Shown here piece after piece: positions 14,981 through 21,820 of a stretch of DNA of 31,104 bases (positions within the stretch are counted from its first letter, which is position 1; each line of letters begins with the position of its first letter). The DNA lies in the IMG/VR virus record IMGVR_UViG_3300003690_000038, positions 6,440 to 37,543 of that record, one strand, 5' to 3'. The notes below the pieces were generated by a model. The model searched no databases. It saw nothing but the letters and a program-made list of their open reading frames with translations, and was not told the DNA's origin. Source of the DNA: a virus. The translations under genes and the position numbers were made by a program.

Positions 14981-15472
14981 ATGGCTGATAATAAATGGGA
15001 ACAACCAAACAATCCGCCTCCTCCATTGTTTTTGGGAGAGAAGGAGCGAAATCTTGTAAAACAAGTAAATGATGAGTTGATCGAAAGAGTCATTGGCCAA
15101 CAAGTTTTATATTATGCAATTGACATAGAAAGAACAAATTTTCATTCACTATATGGAGAAGCGCTCGAAAAAACATTTTTACCACCGGTACGAGTTTACG
15201 CACTGGTTGAATATGAGGGTATAAAAACTAAATATTCAACAAACATTGGCTTGGATAAAGAAGTCGCTATAATCGTGCATTTTCACAAAAGAAGAATAAC
15301 AGAGGATCAAGATTTGTTTGTTCGTGAAGGAGATTTTGTCCTATATGGCGACACACATTATGAAATTGTGACACTAGCAGAGCCAAAACAATTATTTGGA
15401 CAGATAGATCATAGGGTAGAAATTTCGGCTAGATGTATTAGAGCAAGAGAGGGCCTATTTGATGCCAGTTAG
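14981..15472 (+). CDS. gp14: Neck protein, T4 gp14-like
   Basis: This 163-residue protein is shorter than T4 gp14 (256). Recognisable parts are the N-terminal LFLGEKERNLVKQVNDELIERV, the central VLYYAIDIERTNFHSLYGEA (compare the YY-x-P and L-x-GE region of T4 gp14), then VHFHKRRITEDQDLFVREGD and HYEIVTLAEPKQLFGQ, which correspond to the GD-L-I-Y and E-I-x-W-V-E-P blocks. T4 gp14 forms part of the neck ring that closes the head and accepts the tail. The gene lies between the gp13-position and gp15-like genes, and its stop overlaps the next start by 11 bases, so the three are co-translated. Confidence 0.75.
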   Translation: MADNKWEQPNNPPPPLFLGEKERNLVKQVNDELIERVIGQQVLYYAIDIERTNFHSLYGEALEKTFLPPVRVYALVEYEGIKTKYSTNIGLDKEVAIIVHFHKRRITEDQDLFVREGDFVLYGDTHYEIVTLAEPKQLFGQIDHRVEISARCIRAREGLFDAS

Positions 15473-16370
15473 GAACAATAAAGAAGATCTTGCACCATTG
15501 AAAGAAATTAACATGATGCCGTCAACCCTTGAAACGGTTGATTATGCACTGTATGACTGGCTTAATGAAAAATTAGATATTTTTGCAACAACTAATAAAG
15601 GTTGGAAAAAGGTGCCAATAACTTGGGTCTCGGCCGAGAGGTCTTTTCAAATAAAGAAGGATAAAAATCTTCGCGATTCAAAAGGATCGCTAAAGCTGCC
15701 AATAATAACAATAGAAAGAACTTCGATTGTAAAAGACCCCGCTCAGCCGGGCATTATAACTGCGCACATACCACCTCTCCCGGGCCCGCAAGGCGGATCA
15801 ATAACAATTGCGCGAAGAATACAGCAAGAAAAAACCTCGAATTTCGCCGCGGCCGATTCCTCAAGATTAAGGGGGCCAATTAATAGTAGAAAGGTGAACC
15901 GCGGTCAAAACTACTTTCCTAAAAAAAATTCAAAAGTTGTTTATGAAACGATTACAATACCAATACCGGTTTACGTTAACATTACTTATTCCATAATGCT
16001 TCGTGGCGAATATCAACAACAAATAAATGAAATGTTAACACCTTTTTTAACCAAAACTGGTCAAATTAATTATTTTAAAATAAAACGTGATAATCATAGT
16101 TTTGAAGGATTCTTACCAAAAGATTTTTCAGCCAATAACAATGTTACAGACATGGGTGAAGATGAAAGAATGTTTGAAACAAAGTTCGATATCAGAATTT
16201 TAGCACACTTAATTGGTCAAGACAAAAACCAAGAAACACCTCGGATTGCAATTAGAGAAAATGCCGTTCAAATTAGATTTCAAAGAGAAAGAGTTGTCAC
16301 TCAAGACGAACATCCAGATAAAGGCGGAAAGCCAAGCGTTTCTTTGAAAGATCGTTTTTATAAAACTTAA
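15462..16370 (+). CDS. gp15: Tail completion / sheath stabiliser, T4 gp15-like
   Basis: This is a 302-residue protein from the ATG at 15462, which lies inside the end of the gp14-like gene with GAGAGGG upstream; a TTG one codon earlier is less likely. T4 gp15 (272 residues) caps the end of the tail and joins it to the neck. Matching features are WKKVPITWVSAERSFQIKK (compare the VPITYAS block of T4), LPIITIERTSI, the strand VYVNITYSIMLRGEYQQQINEMLTPF (matching the ELSIFTRYEDDMFQIVEQILPYF block) and a C-terminal ERMFETKFDIRILAHLIG. A Pro/Gly-rich segment (HIPPLPGPQGG, near residue 105) and basic tail are extra. It is the last gene of the neck unit before a promoter-like motif. Confidence 0.82.
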   Translation: MPVRNNKEDLAPLKEINMMPSTLETVDYALYDWLNEKLDIFATTNKGWKKVPITWVSAERSFQIKKDKNLRDSKGSLKLPIITIERTSIVKDPAQPGIITAHIPPLPGPQGGSITIARRIQQEKTSNFAAADSSRLRGPINSRKVNRGQNYFPKKNSKVVYETITIPIPVYVNITYSIMLRGEYQQQINEMLTPFLTKTGQINYFKIKRDNHSFEGFLPKDFSANNNVTDMGEDERMFETKFDIRILAHLIGQDKNQETPRIAIRENAVQIRFQRERVVTQDEHPDKGGKPSVSLKDRFYKT

Positions 16371-16399
16371 GATCTTATTAGGATTTTAGGATTTATACC

Positions 16400-16408
16400 A
16401 ACTATTTA
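16400..16408 (+). promoter_or_regulatory. Candidate late promoter motif AACTATTTA upstream of tail sheath
   Basis: ACCAACTATTTACTATACGA lies in the 101-base gap before the sheath gene, 63 bases upstream of its ATG. The rest of the gap is AT-rich and without an ORF, ending in CAAGGAG. It shares the AACTANTTA core with four other sites. No hairpin terminator is visible in this gap. Confidence 0.55.
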
Positions 16409-16471
16409 CTATACGAAAACTTACAAAATTTAAATTGCTGATTCAGCCATTTTTCAAGGAGAATCCAAAGT

Positions 16472-19435
16472 ATGTCAGTTAAAAAGTTCAAATTTATATC
16501 CCCTGGGGTTTTTATCGATGAAATCGATAATTCACAGATACCCAGGCAAACAGAAGCTGTTGGTCCTGTTATTATTGGTAGAACAGAGAGAGGTCCAGCA
16601 ATGGAACCCTATAAAGTTCATTCCTTATCTGAGTTTGTTGAAGTATTTGGAAATCCAATTCCCGGAAATGGCGATCAAGACTGGAGATTAGGAAATTATT
16701 CTGGACCCACATATGCTGCATATGCTGCCATGGCCTATTTGAGAGCTGGTGTCGGACCCGTAACCATGGTCAAACTGTTGGGCACAGGTCACCAGTCTGA
16801 AACGACAAGTCGAGGCGATGGAATGGCCGGCTGGACAACCGGTGACGGCCCCAATACTACCCTAAGCGACAATGATGGTGCTTACGGACTCTTTATGATC
16901 AATTCCGGCTCTGAGGCCGACGACGGCCAAATGAATCCCGGCGACGGAATTCCCTTGTCCGGTACCTTGGCAGCTGTTTGGTACATGACCAATGGCTATT
17001 CCTTGATGTTAAGTGGAAATCTTCGTAGATCCACGGACGCCACTACCGGATCAGCGGCTTTAATTAAGTCCGATGATACTTCTGGCGCTTCTGCTAAGCA
17101 ATTCACCGCAGTAATCAAGGATTCAAGCGGAAACATTCACAAGAAATCAACTTTCAACTTTGATACGACAAGCGATCTTTACATTAGAAACGTTTTCAAT
17201 ACCAATCCCGCACTGACCAACTCTGATGTTGTGCAGTCTGATAATCTAGATTATTATTGGCTTGGCGAGGTTTATGATAGAAATCTTGGCGATGTTATTA
17301 CTGGAAGTACCGCCGGCGATCAATTTGGGTGTATTTTGGGCCTCGAAAGCGGCTCAGTCGGCCACCACGATATGAAGGGCAATTTCCAGGATGCACAAAC
17401 CGGGTGGTTCTTTTCACAAGACTTAACTAATAATACCGCAAGCTATGATGTCAAAAACATGCAGAAGCTATTCAAACTGAAAGGCCGCGGCCATGGCGAA
17501 TGGCTCCAAAGCAATCTAAAAGTCTCACTGTTGGACATTAAAGCGCCAACAAACTATTTGACCGATTACGGATCTTTTACACTGATCCTTCGCAGAATTG
17601 AAGATACAGACAATGCAGTTAGAATTGTGGAAAGATATTCAAATCTGAATCTAGATCCAAATTCACCAAACTATATTGCGAAAAGAATTGGTGATCAGTA
17701 TTATCAGTGGGATGATGACACTCGTCGTTTGTACCAGTATGGAAATTATTCCAACAATTCTCATTACGTTTATGTCGAAGTGGACGAAGATGTAGACGAG
17801 GGCTCAATTGATTCTCGCTATCTACCATTTGGCGTCTACGGGCCACTTCGTTATAGCGGCTTCACCTTTATTTCAGGAGCCGCCGCAGCCCTTGGAAGCG
17901 ATTTCTCTAGCACAAATGGCAACGCTCTTGTTAAGGGCGGGGGAAGCATCCCCTACAACCATGGAGCAAACGGCGAACACGTTTTCATTGTTACTTCTCC
18001 GATGGACAACTCCCCCGGTGATCACGGGGCCGAATTCTCTGCCAGTATCGCCTTCCCTGCGGTTCCATTGAGAGTGTCTGCATCCGATGGTGGTGTTACA
18101 CCAGCTACAGATGCATACTTCGGATTCCAGACCACCACTACAAAAACTAGCCTTATTTACGACAGGAGCATTCCTGATCACTTAAGACCACTGGCCATGC
18201 AATTGAACTCTTTTGCGGTCACTACTGATACCACGACTTATCAGTGGATTTTCTCGCTAGATGATATCGTTTCTGATGGTTCTTCGAACGCATACTATGC
18301 GTCGGGCTCTCGTCAGGCAGACAGTGGATCCACGCCACAAGGCGAAGGTGGTGTTGCCGATGCTTCCTCAATTACCGCTTTGAGCAGCTCTTGGACAGCC
18401 GTCTTGGATGCTAACTATAATCGATTCACAGCGCCATTCTACGGAGGATTCAATGGATTGGACATTACTGAGAGAGAGCCATTTAGAAATAGCGCGATTT
18501 CCAGCAAGACCCAGCTCACGCATTATGCTTACAACACAATTCAAAGAGCAATCGACACAGTATCAGATCCAGAGTTTGTTGAAATGAACGCTCTTACAGT
18601 GCCTGGACTCACGGATAGCACGTTGCAGAATCATTTGATTAAAACTTGCGAAGATCGTGCAGATGCACTAGCAGTTGTCGATTTAAGTGGCGATTACACT
18701 CCAACTACTGAAAATGCAAATAGTCAAATTTCCCGCGCTCCCAGTATTTCTACTACTATTAGTAACTTGCAGGCTCGCGAAATGAATTCAAGCTATGCAT
18801 GCTGCTTCTTCCCATGGGTAAGAATCTTAGACACAATTAGAGACCAGTCCCTTTGGGTGCCACCTAGTGTTGTGGCGCTTGGAACGTTCGCTAGTTCAGA
18901 AAGAGCATCAGAAGTATGGTTTGCCCCTGCCGGATTTAATAGGGGTGGTTTGAGTCAGGGCGCCGGTGGCTGGCCAGTTACTAGTGTCAAGATGCGTTTA
19001 ACATCTCAAGATCGTGATGATCTTTACGCCGCTAACATTAATCCTATTGCCAAATTCCCATCTGAAGGGATTGTAATTTTCGGACAAAAGACGTTACAAG
19101 TAACCCCATCAGCACTAGATAGAATTAATGTTCGTCGTTTGATGATTTTCTTGAAGAAAGAAATCTCAAGACGCGCGACCCGCGTTTTGTTTGACCAGAA
19201 TGTGATGGGTACTTGGCTGCGCTTTAAGGCGCTAGTTGAACCATTCCTTACAAGCGTAATAACTCGATTGGGTCTTACAGAATATAAGCTTATTTTGGAC
19301 GAGACTACAACTACACCTGATTTGGTTGATAGAAACATCATGTACGCAAAAATCTTCTTGAAACCCGCAAGAGCAATTGAATATATAGCGATTGATTTTG
19401 TTATTACAAGAACCGGTGCTTCTTTTGACGACTAA
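16472..19435 (+). CDS. gp18: Contractile tail sheath protein, T4 gp18-like
   Basis: This 987-residue protein is much longer than T4 gp18 (659). The N-terminus (FISPGVFIDEIDNSQIPR, then GPVIIGRTERGPAMEP and FVEVFGNP) is the standard sheath start, and AYAAMAYLRAGVGPVTMVKLLG (about 90-111) follows. The C-terminal domain (GIVIFGQKTLQV, LDRINVRRLMIFLKKEISRR, YIAIDFVITRTGASF) is also diagnostic; it carries the strands that link subunits along and between rings. The added length is in the middle, about residues 115-620, rich in Gly, Ser and Asp and probably exposed on the outer tail surface. Sheath subunits contract to drive the tube through the host envelope. CAAGGAG precedes the ATG. The tube gene follows as in T4. 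Confidence 0.95.
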   Translation: MSVKKFKFISPGVFIDEIDNSQIPRQTEAVGPVIIGRTERGPAMEPYKVHSLSEFVEVFGNPIPGNGDQDWRLGNYSGPTYAAYAAMAYLRAGVGPVTMVKLLGTGHQSETTSRGDGMAGWTTGDGPNTTLSDNDGAYGLFMINSGSEADDGQMNPGDGIPLSGTLAAVWYMTNGYSLMLSGNLRRSTDATTGSAALIKSDDTSGASAKQFTAVIKDSSGNIHKKSTFNFDTTSDLYIRNVFNTNPALTNSDVVQSDNLDYYWLGEVYDRNLGDVITGSTAGDQFGCILGLESGSVGHHDMKGNFQDAQTGWFFSQDLTNNTASYDVKNMQKLFKLKGRGHGEWLQSNLKVSLLDIKAPTNYLTDYGSFTLILRRIEDTDNAVRIVERYSNLNLDPNSPNYIAKRIGDQYYQWDDDTRRLYQYGNYSNNSHYVYVEVDEDVDEGSIDSRYLPFGVYGPLRYSGFTFISGAAAALGSDFSSTNGNALVKGGGSIPYNHGANGEHVFIVTSPMDNSPGDHGAEFSASIAFPAVPLRVSASDGGVTPATDAYFGFQTTTTKTSLIYDRSIPDHLRPLAMQLNSFAVTTDTTTYQWIFSLDDIVSDGSSNAYYASGSRQADSGSTPQGEGGVADASSITALSSSWTAVLDANYNRFTAPFYGGFNGLDITEREPFRNSAISSKTQLTHYAYNTIQRAIDTVSDPEFVEMNALTVPGLTDSTLQNHLIKTCEDRADALAVVDLSGDYTPTTENANSQISRAPSISTTISNLQAREMNSSYACCFFPWVRILDTIRDQSLWVPPSVVALGTFASSERASEVWFAPAGFNRGGLSQGAGGWPVTSVKMRLTSQDRDDLYAANINPIAKFPSEGIVIFGQKTLQVTPSALDRINVRRLMIFLKKEISRRATRVLFDQNVMGTWLRFKALVEPFLTSVITRLGLTEYKLILDETTTTPDLVDRNIMYAKIFLKPARAIEYIAIDFVITRTGASFDD

Positions 19436-19483
19436 TAAAAAAAACAAATGAAATACTATATAATATTAAGGAGATATTAAAAA

Positions 19484-20074
19484 ATGGCATTCTGGACAGG
19501 AGTAGCGGGAGCAAACGACCCCAAAAGAGATTTTAGATTTGTGTTGACAATTTCAGATATAGCAGGCAAATTGGACACTATGTGGATGGCGAAGAAAGTT
19601 GATCGCCCTAGTTTTCAGATCAGTGAATCTGAGCACAAATTCTTAAACCACTCTTTCTTTTACCCCGGTAAAGTTACGTGGCAAGATGTTACATGCACTG
19701 TGGTGGACCCCGGCGGAGACACCGATATTATGGATGGTATAGCAGATATGCTTACCCGGTCTGGATATGCAGTACCTAACACTGCAGGTAATCTAACTTC
19801 AATTTCCAAATCAAAAGCCATGGCGGCTCTTGGTACTGTGACTATCCATGTCATTGGAGCTGATCACAATGTTTCCGATGAGAGCCAGGCGGAACCCCAA
19901 ATTCTGGAGTCTTGGACCCTTCAGCAAGCATGGGTTAAAGAATTTAAACCATCATCGATGGATTACGATGGCGATAATTTATCTACAATCGACATTACGT
20001 TCAAATATGATTGGGCTACGTTGAATGCTGACGCGTCCGGCTCCCCCTCCAAGTATTGGAGCGTTAGCGGGTAG
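19484..20074 (+). CDS. gp19: Tail tube protein, T4 gp19-like
   Basis: This 196-residue protein is similar in size to T4 gp19 (163). It follows the sheath gene directly and has the tube-family pattern: FRFVLTISDIAGKLDTMWMAKKVDRPSF, then HKFLNHSFFYPGKVTWQDVT and a C-terminal block STIDITFKYDWATLNAD. Tube hexamers stack to form the inner tail channel. It has a strong AAGGAGAT box, and TACTATATAATA lies upstream (19454-19465), which could be a weak promoter. The last 38 bases of the gene, including the stop codon, are repeated exactly at 20543-20580 inside a chimeric mini-ORF. Confidence 0.93.
   Translation: MAFWTGVAGANDPKRDFRFVLTISDIAGKLDTMWMAKKVDRPSFQISESEHKFLNHSFFYPGKVTWQDVTCTVVDPGGDTDIMDGIADMLTRSGYAVPNTAGNLTSISKSKAMAALGTVTIHVIGADHNVSDESQAEPQILESWTLQQAWVKEFKPSSMDYDGDNLSTIDITFKYDWATLNADASGSPSKYWSVSG
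20037..20074 (+). repeat. 38-base direct repeat, copy 1 (3' end of tube gene)
   Basis: The terminal 38 bases of the tube gene (CCGGCTCCCCCTCC to AGCGGGTAG) are identical to 20543-20580. Flanking bases differ on both sides (T and CGCC here; G and TAAC at the second copy), so the repeat limits are sharp. Confidence 0.95.
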
Positions 20075-20098
20075 CGCCCGCATTTTAGGAATAATAAA

Positions 20099-20431
20099 AT
20101 GAAAATTACAAAATCACAATTGAGAAAAATTATCAAGGAAGAACTGGAAACGGTTTTAAACGAGGCCGATCCAATGGCTCGTATGTATAGAAAGCAACAG
20201 CCACAAGCAGCTGCAAAGGCACCTGCTGCACCTGCTGCAGCTGCAGCACAAAAAGAGTATCCCCCTGAGTGTGCTGAAGTTCGCGCTAAAGCAAAAAAAA
20301 TTAATCTTGATGCTCAGCAAGCAGAACGCGAAGATTATACGGGCGCTGGTTATGGTATGCAAGCGAGATTCATGGCTAATGAAGAACTTGATGGGCTTGC
20401 AAAAAAACACCCGCAGTGTTTTGGAAAATAA
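20099..20431 (+). CDS. Small protein with capsid-targeting-like N-terminus
   Basis: This is a 110-residue protein. Residues 1-22 (MKITKSQLRKIIKEELETVL, then NE) match the start of the ParB-fold protein at 704 almost position for position, ending in the same L-N-E at residues 20-22, followed by Ala. Next comes a basic piece (MARMYRKQQ), an Ala/Pro linker (about residues 37-50), and a short charged C-terminal domain with two cysteines (YPPECAEVRAKAKKI, KKHPQCFGK). I recognise no enzymatic family. The N-terminus suggests prohead entry and cleavage after Glu22, which would release a mature piece of about 88 residues. It sits in a disturbed stretch between tube and hub genes. TAGGAAT precedes the ATG. 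Confidence 0.75.
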   Translation: MKITKSQLRKIIKEELETVLNEADPMARMYRKQQPQAAAKAPAAPAAAAAQKEYPPECAEVRAKAKKINLDAQQAEREDYTGAGYGMQARFMANEELDGLAKKHPQCFGK

Positions 20432-20526
20432 ACAATGTCTAAACAACTTTTACGAGAATACTATGAACTGTGCGAAGGCGGCGTTTGCAAAGATCTTTTA
20501 AACGAAGAAGAGAAAAGATATGTGGC

Positions 20527-20548
20527 AGCCGGCGGCATGCCGCCGGCT
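20527..20548. repeat. Perfect 22-base palindrome at the chimeric junction
   Basis: AGCCGGCGGCA (20527-20537) is followed by its exact reverse complement (20538-20548). It spans the point where gp21-like sequence (ending GGCGGCATG at 20539) passes into gp19-like sequence (from 20543). As RNA it would form a very GC-rich hairpin, but no T-run follows, so it is not an ordinary terminator. Confidence 0.95.
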
Positions 20549-20580
20549 CCCCCTCCAAGTATTGGAGCGTTAGCGGGTAG
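20543..20580 (+). repeat. 38-base direct repeat, copy 2
   Basis: These 38 bases are identical to 20037-20074. Here the segment lies inside the chimeric mini-ORF in a different reading frame, so the former tube-gene TAG is not read as a stop. The copies are 506 bases apart. Confidence 0.95.
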
Positions 20581-20645
20581 TAACAGATACGAGATATCTA
20601 ATCTATAATAAAAAAATGCAAATTAACAAAAAAGAGAGGTGAAAT

Positions 20646-21518
20646 TTGCCAAGAAACAATCAAAATCGGATTGGTTCAACAAATGTAACAAACACTGCAG
20701 CGGAAACCCCGCCGGCGCAAAATAGAGACTCAAGCTTTGATCCTTTATCCTTTGTTACCCCAACCGAATTCATAGAGCTGCCCTCAAAGGGCCTATTTTA
20801 TCCAGAGGGGCATCCTTTGCATATGCAAGAAAGTCTTGAAATAAGATTTATGACCGCAAAGGATGAGGATATTCTTACTTCTAGAACATTGCTAAAGCAA
20901 GGTGTTGCTATCGAACGGTTCTTGCAAAATATTATCATTGATAGGCGCGTTGATGTTAGAGACATGCTTGTTGGTGACAAAAATGCAATCATTGTTGCAG
21001 CAAGATCCACTGGCTATGGTAGTGATTATGAGACAAAAATTACATGCCCCGCATGTCAATCTGTTAATGAATTTACTTTTGATCTAACAAATGCTAAAGT
21101 GTATCATGGGGACAGCGATTCGTTAACGAAATATGATATACACAGAACCGATAATGGTACGTTTATTTTAAGACTGCCGGTATATCAAATTGATGTCGAG
21201 CTTAGATTATTAACAGGAAAAGATGAAACAGCCATGATTAAGCAAATGGAGGCCAATAAAAAGAATAACAAGCCAGAAGGAACTATTTCAGAACAGATCA
21301 GACGCATGTTGGTTTCGGTTAACAGTGAAGCCGATTCTAAATTGATCAGGCACGTTATGGATAATATGCCTACAAAAGACACGCAATTTCTTCGTAGAGT
21401 TTATAAATTACTCGTTCCAAATGTAGATCTTACGCACGAATTTCAGTGCACCGCTTGTAATTATGAAGGCGTATTGGAGGTTCCGTTTACAGCGGACTTT
21501 TTTTGGCCTAACCGATAA
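20646..21518 (+). CDS. gp26: Baseplate hub assembly protein, T4 gp26-like
   Basis: This 290-residue protein is longer than T4 gp26 (208). The start is a TTG at 20646 with AGAGAGGTG just upstream; no nearby in-frame ATG fits. After a disordered N-terminus, the FIELPSKGLFYPEGHPL block (42-58) and EIRFMTAKDEDILTSRTLLKQG (65-86) are typical of the T4 baseplate gp26 family. CPAC (134-137) and CTAC (268-271) form a likely split zinc-ribbon. T4 gp26 acts in hub assembly, which precedes tail tube growth. A small ORF overlaps the end in the +1 frame and its ATG lies 4 bases after the stop; a run of seven T at 21498-21504 lies just before it, so a frameshifted longer product is possible. Confidence 0.82.
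   Translation: MPRNNQNRIGSTNVTNTAAETPPAQNRDSSFDPLSFVTPTEFIELPSKGLFYPEGHPLHMQESLEIRFMTAKDEDILTSRTLLKQGVAIERFLQNIIIDRRVDVRDMLVGDKNAIIVAARSTGYGSDYETKITCPACQSVNEFTFDLTNAKVYHGDSDSLTKYDIHRTDNGTFILRLPVYQIDVELRLLTGKDETAMIKQMEANKKNNKPEGTISEQIRRMLVSVNSEADSKLIRHVMDNMPTKDTQFLRRVYKLLVPNVDLTHEFQCTACNYEGVLEVPFTADFFWPNR
21498..21504 (+). other. Run of seven T, possible programmed frameshift site
   Basis: The codons are GAC TTT TTT TGG in the gp26-like frame, five codons before its stop. A +1 or -2 slip here would enter the next ORF at GLTDKYMELIYEQ without meeting a stop; a -1 slip stops after two codons. Tail assembly chaperone genes just upstream of tape measures are known to use slips of this kind. No experiment or secondary structure analysis supports it yet. 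Confidence 0.3.
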
Positions 21519-21522
21519 ATAT

Positions 21523-21774
21523 ATGGAGCTTATTTATGAGCAGTTCTTCTTCTTAAAGTATTTAGGAGGATGGAGCTTCATTGAGGCTTATAATTTACCG
21601 GTTGGTTTGAGAGTTTGGTTCGTAGAAAGGCTAATGAAGCAGCTTAGGACTGAGCACGAACAAGTAGAAACGGCAAAATCAGGCATTAAAAGTTCCGGAG
21701 GCTCAAAAAGCCAAACCCTTAATTCAGAAACTCAATCGATGCTAAATAATTTAAGAGCCGGCCCACCCCGCTAG
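21523..21774 (+). CDS. Small tail/hub assembly protein (gp51 position)
   Basis: This is an 83-residue protein from the ATG at 21523, 4 bases after the gp26-like stop. The frame is open back to an ATG at 21463 within the gp26-like gene (103 residues). The conserved-looking core is MELIYEQFFFLKYLGGWSFIEAYNLPVGLRVWFVERLMKQL, followed by a polar tail. In T4, hub assembly genes 26 and 51 act together, and a small partner with a GGWS-x-x-E-x-YNLP-type motif often follows gp26 in marine relatives, so I tentatively call it gp51-like. No SD is visible, so translation probably depends on coupling or frameshifting from the gp26-like gene. Its stop lies inside the stem of a terminator. Confidence 0.65.
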   Translation: MELIYEQFFFLKYLGGWSFIEAYNLPVGLRVWFVERLMKQLRTEHEQVETAKSGIKSSGGSKSQTLNSETQSMLNNLRAGPPR

Positions 21775-21787
21775 GCTCTTTTTTTTT
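21753..21787 (+). terminator. Rho-independent terminator overlapping a stop codon
   Basis: AAGAGCC (21753-21759) pairs with GGCTCTT (21774-21780) across a 14-base loop, and a T-run continues to 21787. The TAG of the small assembly gene (21772-21774) is partly inside the hairpin. Confidence 0.85.
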
Positions 21788-21792
21788 ATAAA

Positions 21793-21801
21793 AACTAGTT
21801 A
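21793..21801 (+). promoter_or_regulatory. Candidate late promoter motif AACTAGTTA
   Basis: AAAACTAGTTATAGTAGTTGG begins 5 bases after the T-run of the terminator and lies 19 bases upstream of the next ATG. It fits AACTANTTA. The short spacing leaves only a very short leader with GGGAG as ribosome site. Confidence 0.5.
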
Positions 21802-21820
21802 TAGTAGTTGGGAGTTTATT

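Larger units (their letters stand above)
20435..20608 (+). pseudogene. Chimeric mini-ORF: gp21 N-terminus joined to out-of-frame gp19 end
   Basis: This is an open frame of 57 codons with ATG at 20435. Residues 1-35 match the start of the protease at 102, with 30 of 35 identical and about 90 of 105 bases identical; more than half of the changes are synonymous. From 20543 the DNA is an exact copy of the last 38 bases of the tube gene, read in a different frame, giving PAPPPSIGALAG, and the ORF ends NRYEISNL. All catalytic parts of the protease are absent, so it is a remnant, not a protease. The synonymous bias hints that the N-terminal peptide diverged as coding sequence. Whether it is translated is unknown; there is no strong SD. 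It could be a fossil of a gp21 gene once located here or an acquired fragment from a relative. Confidence 0.8.

Noticed and set aside
16366-16380. Terminator after the gp15-like gene
   Set aside because: TAAGATCTTA is a short AT-rich palindrome without a stable stem or T-run.
20435-20608. Functional second protease
   Set aside because: Only the first 35 residues are present; the GELDHP and GISSRG catalytic blocks are missing.
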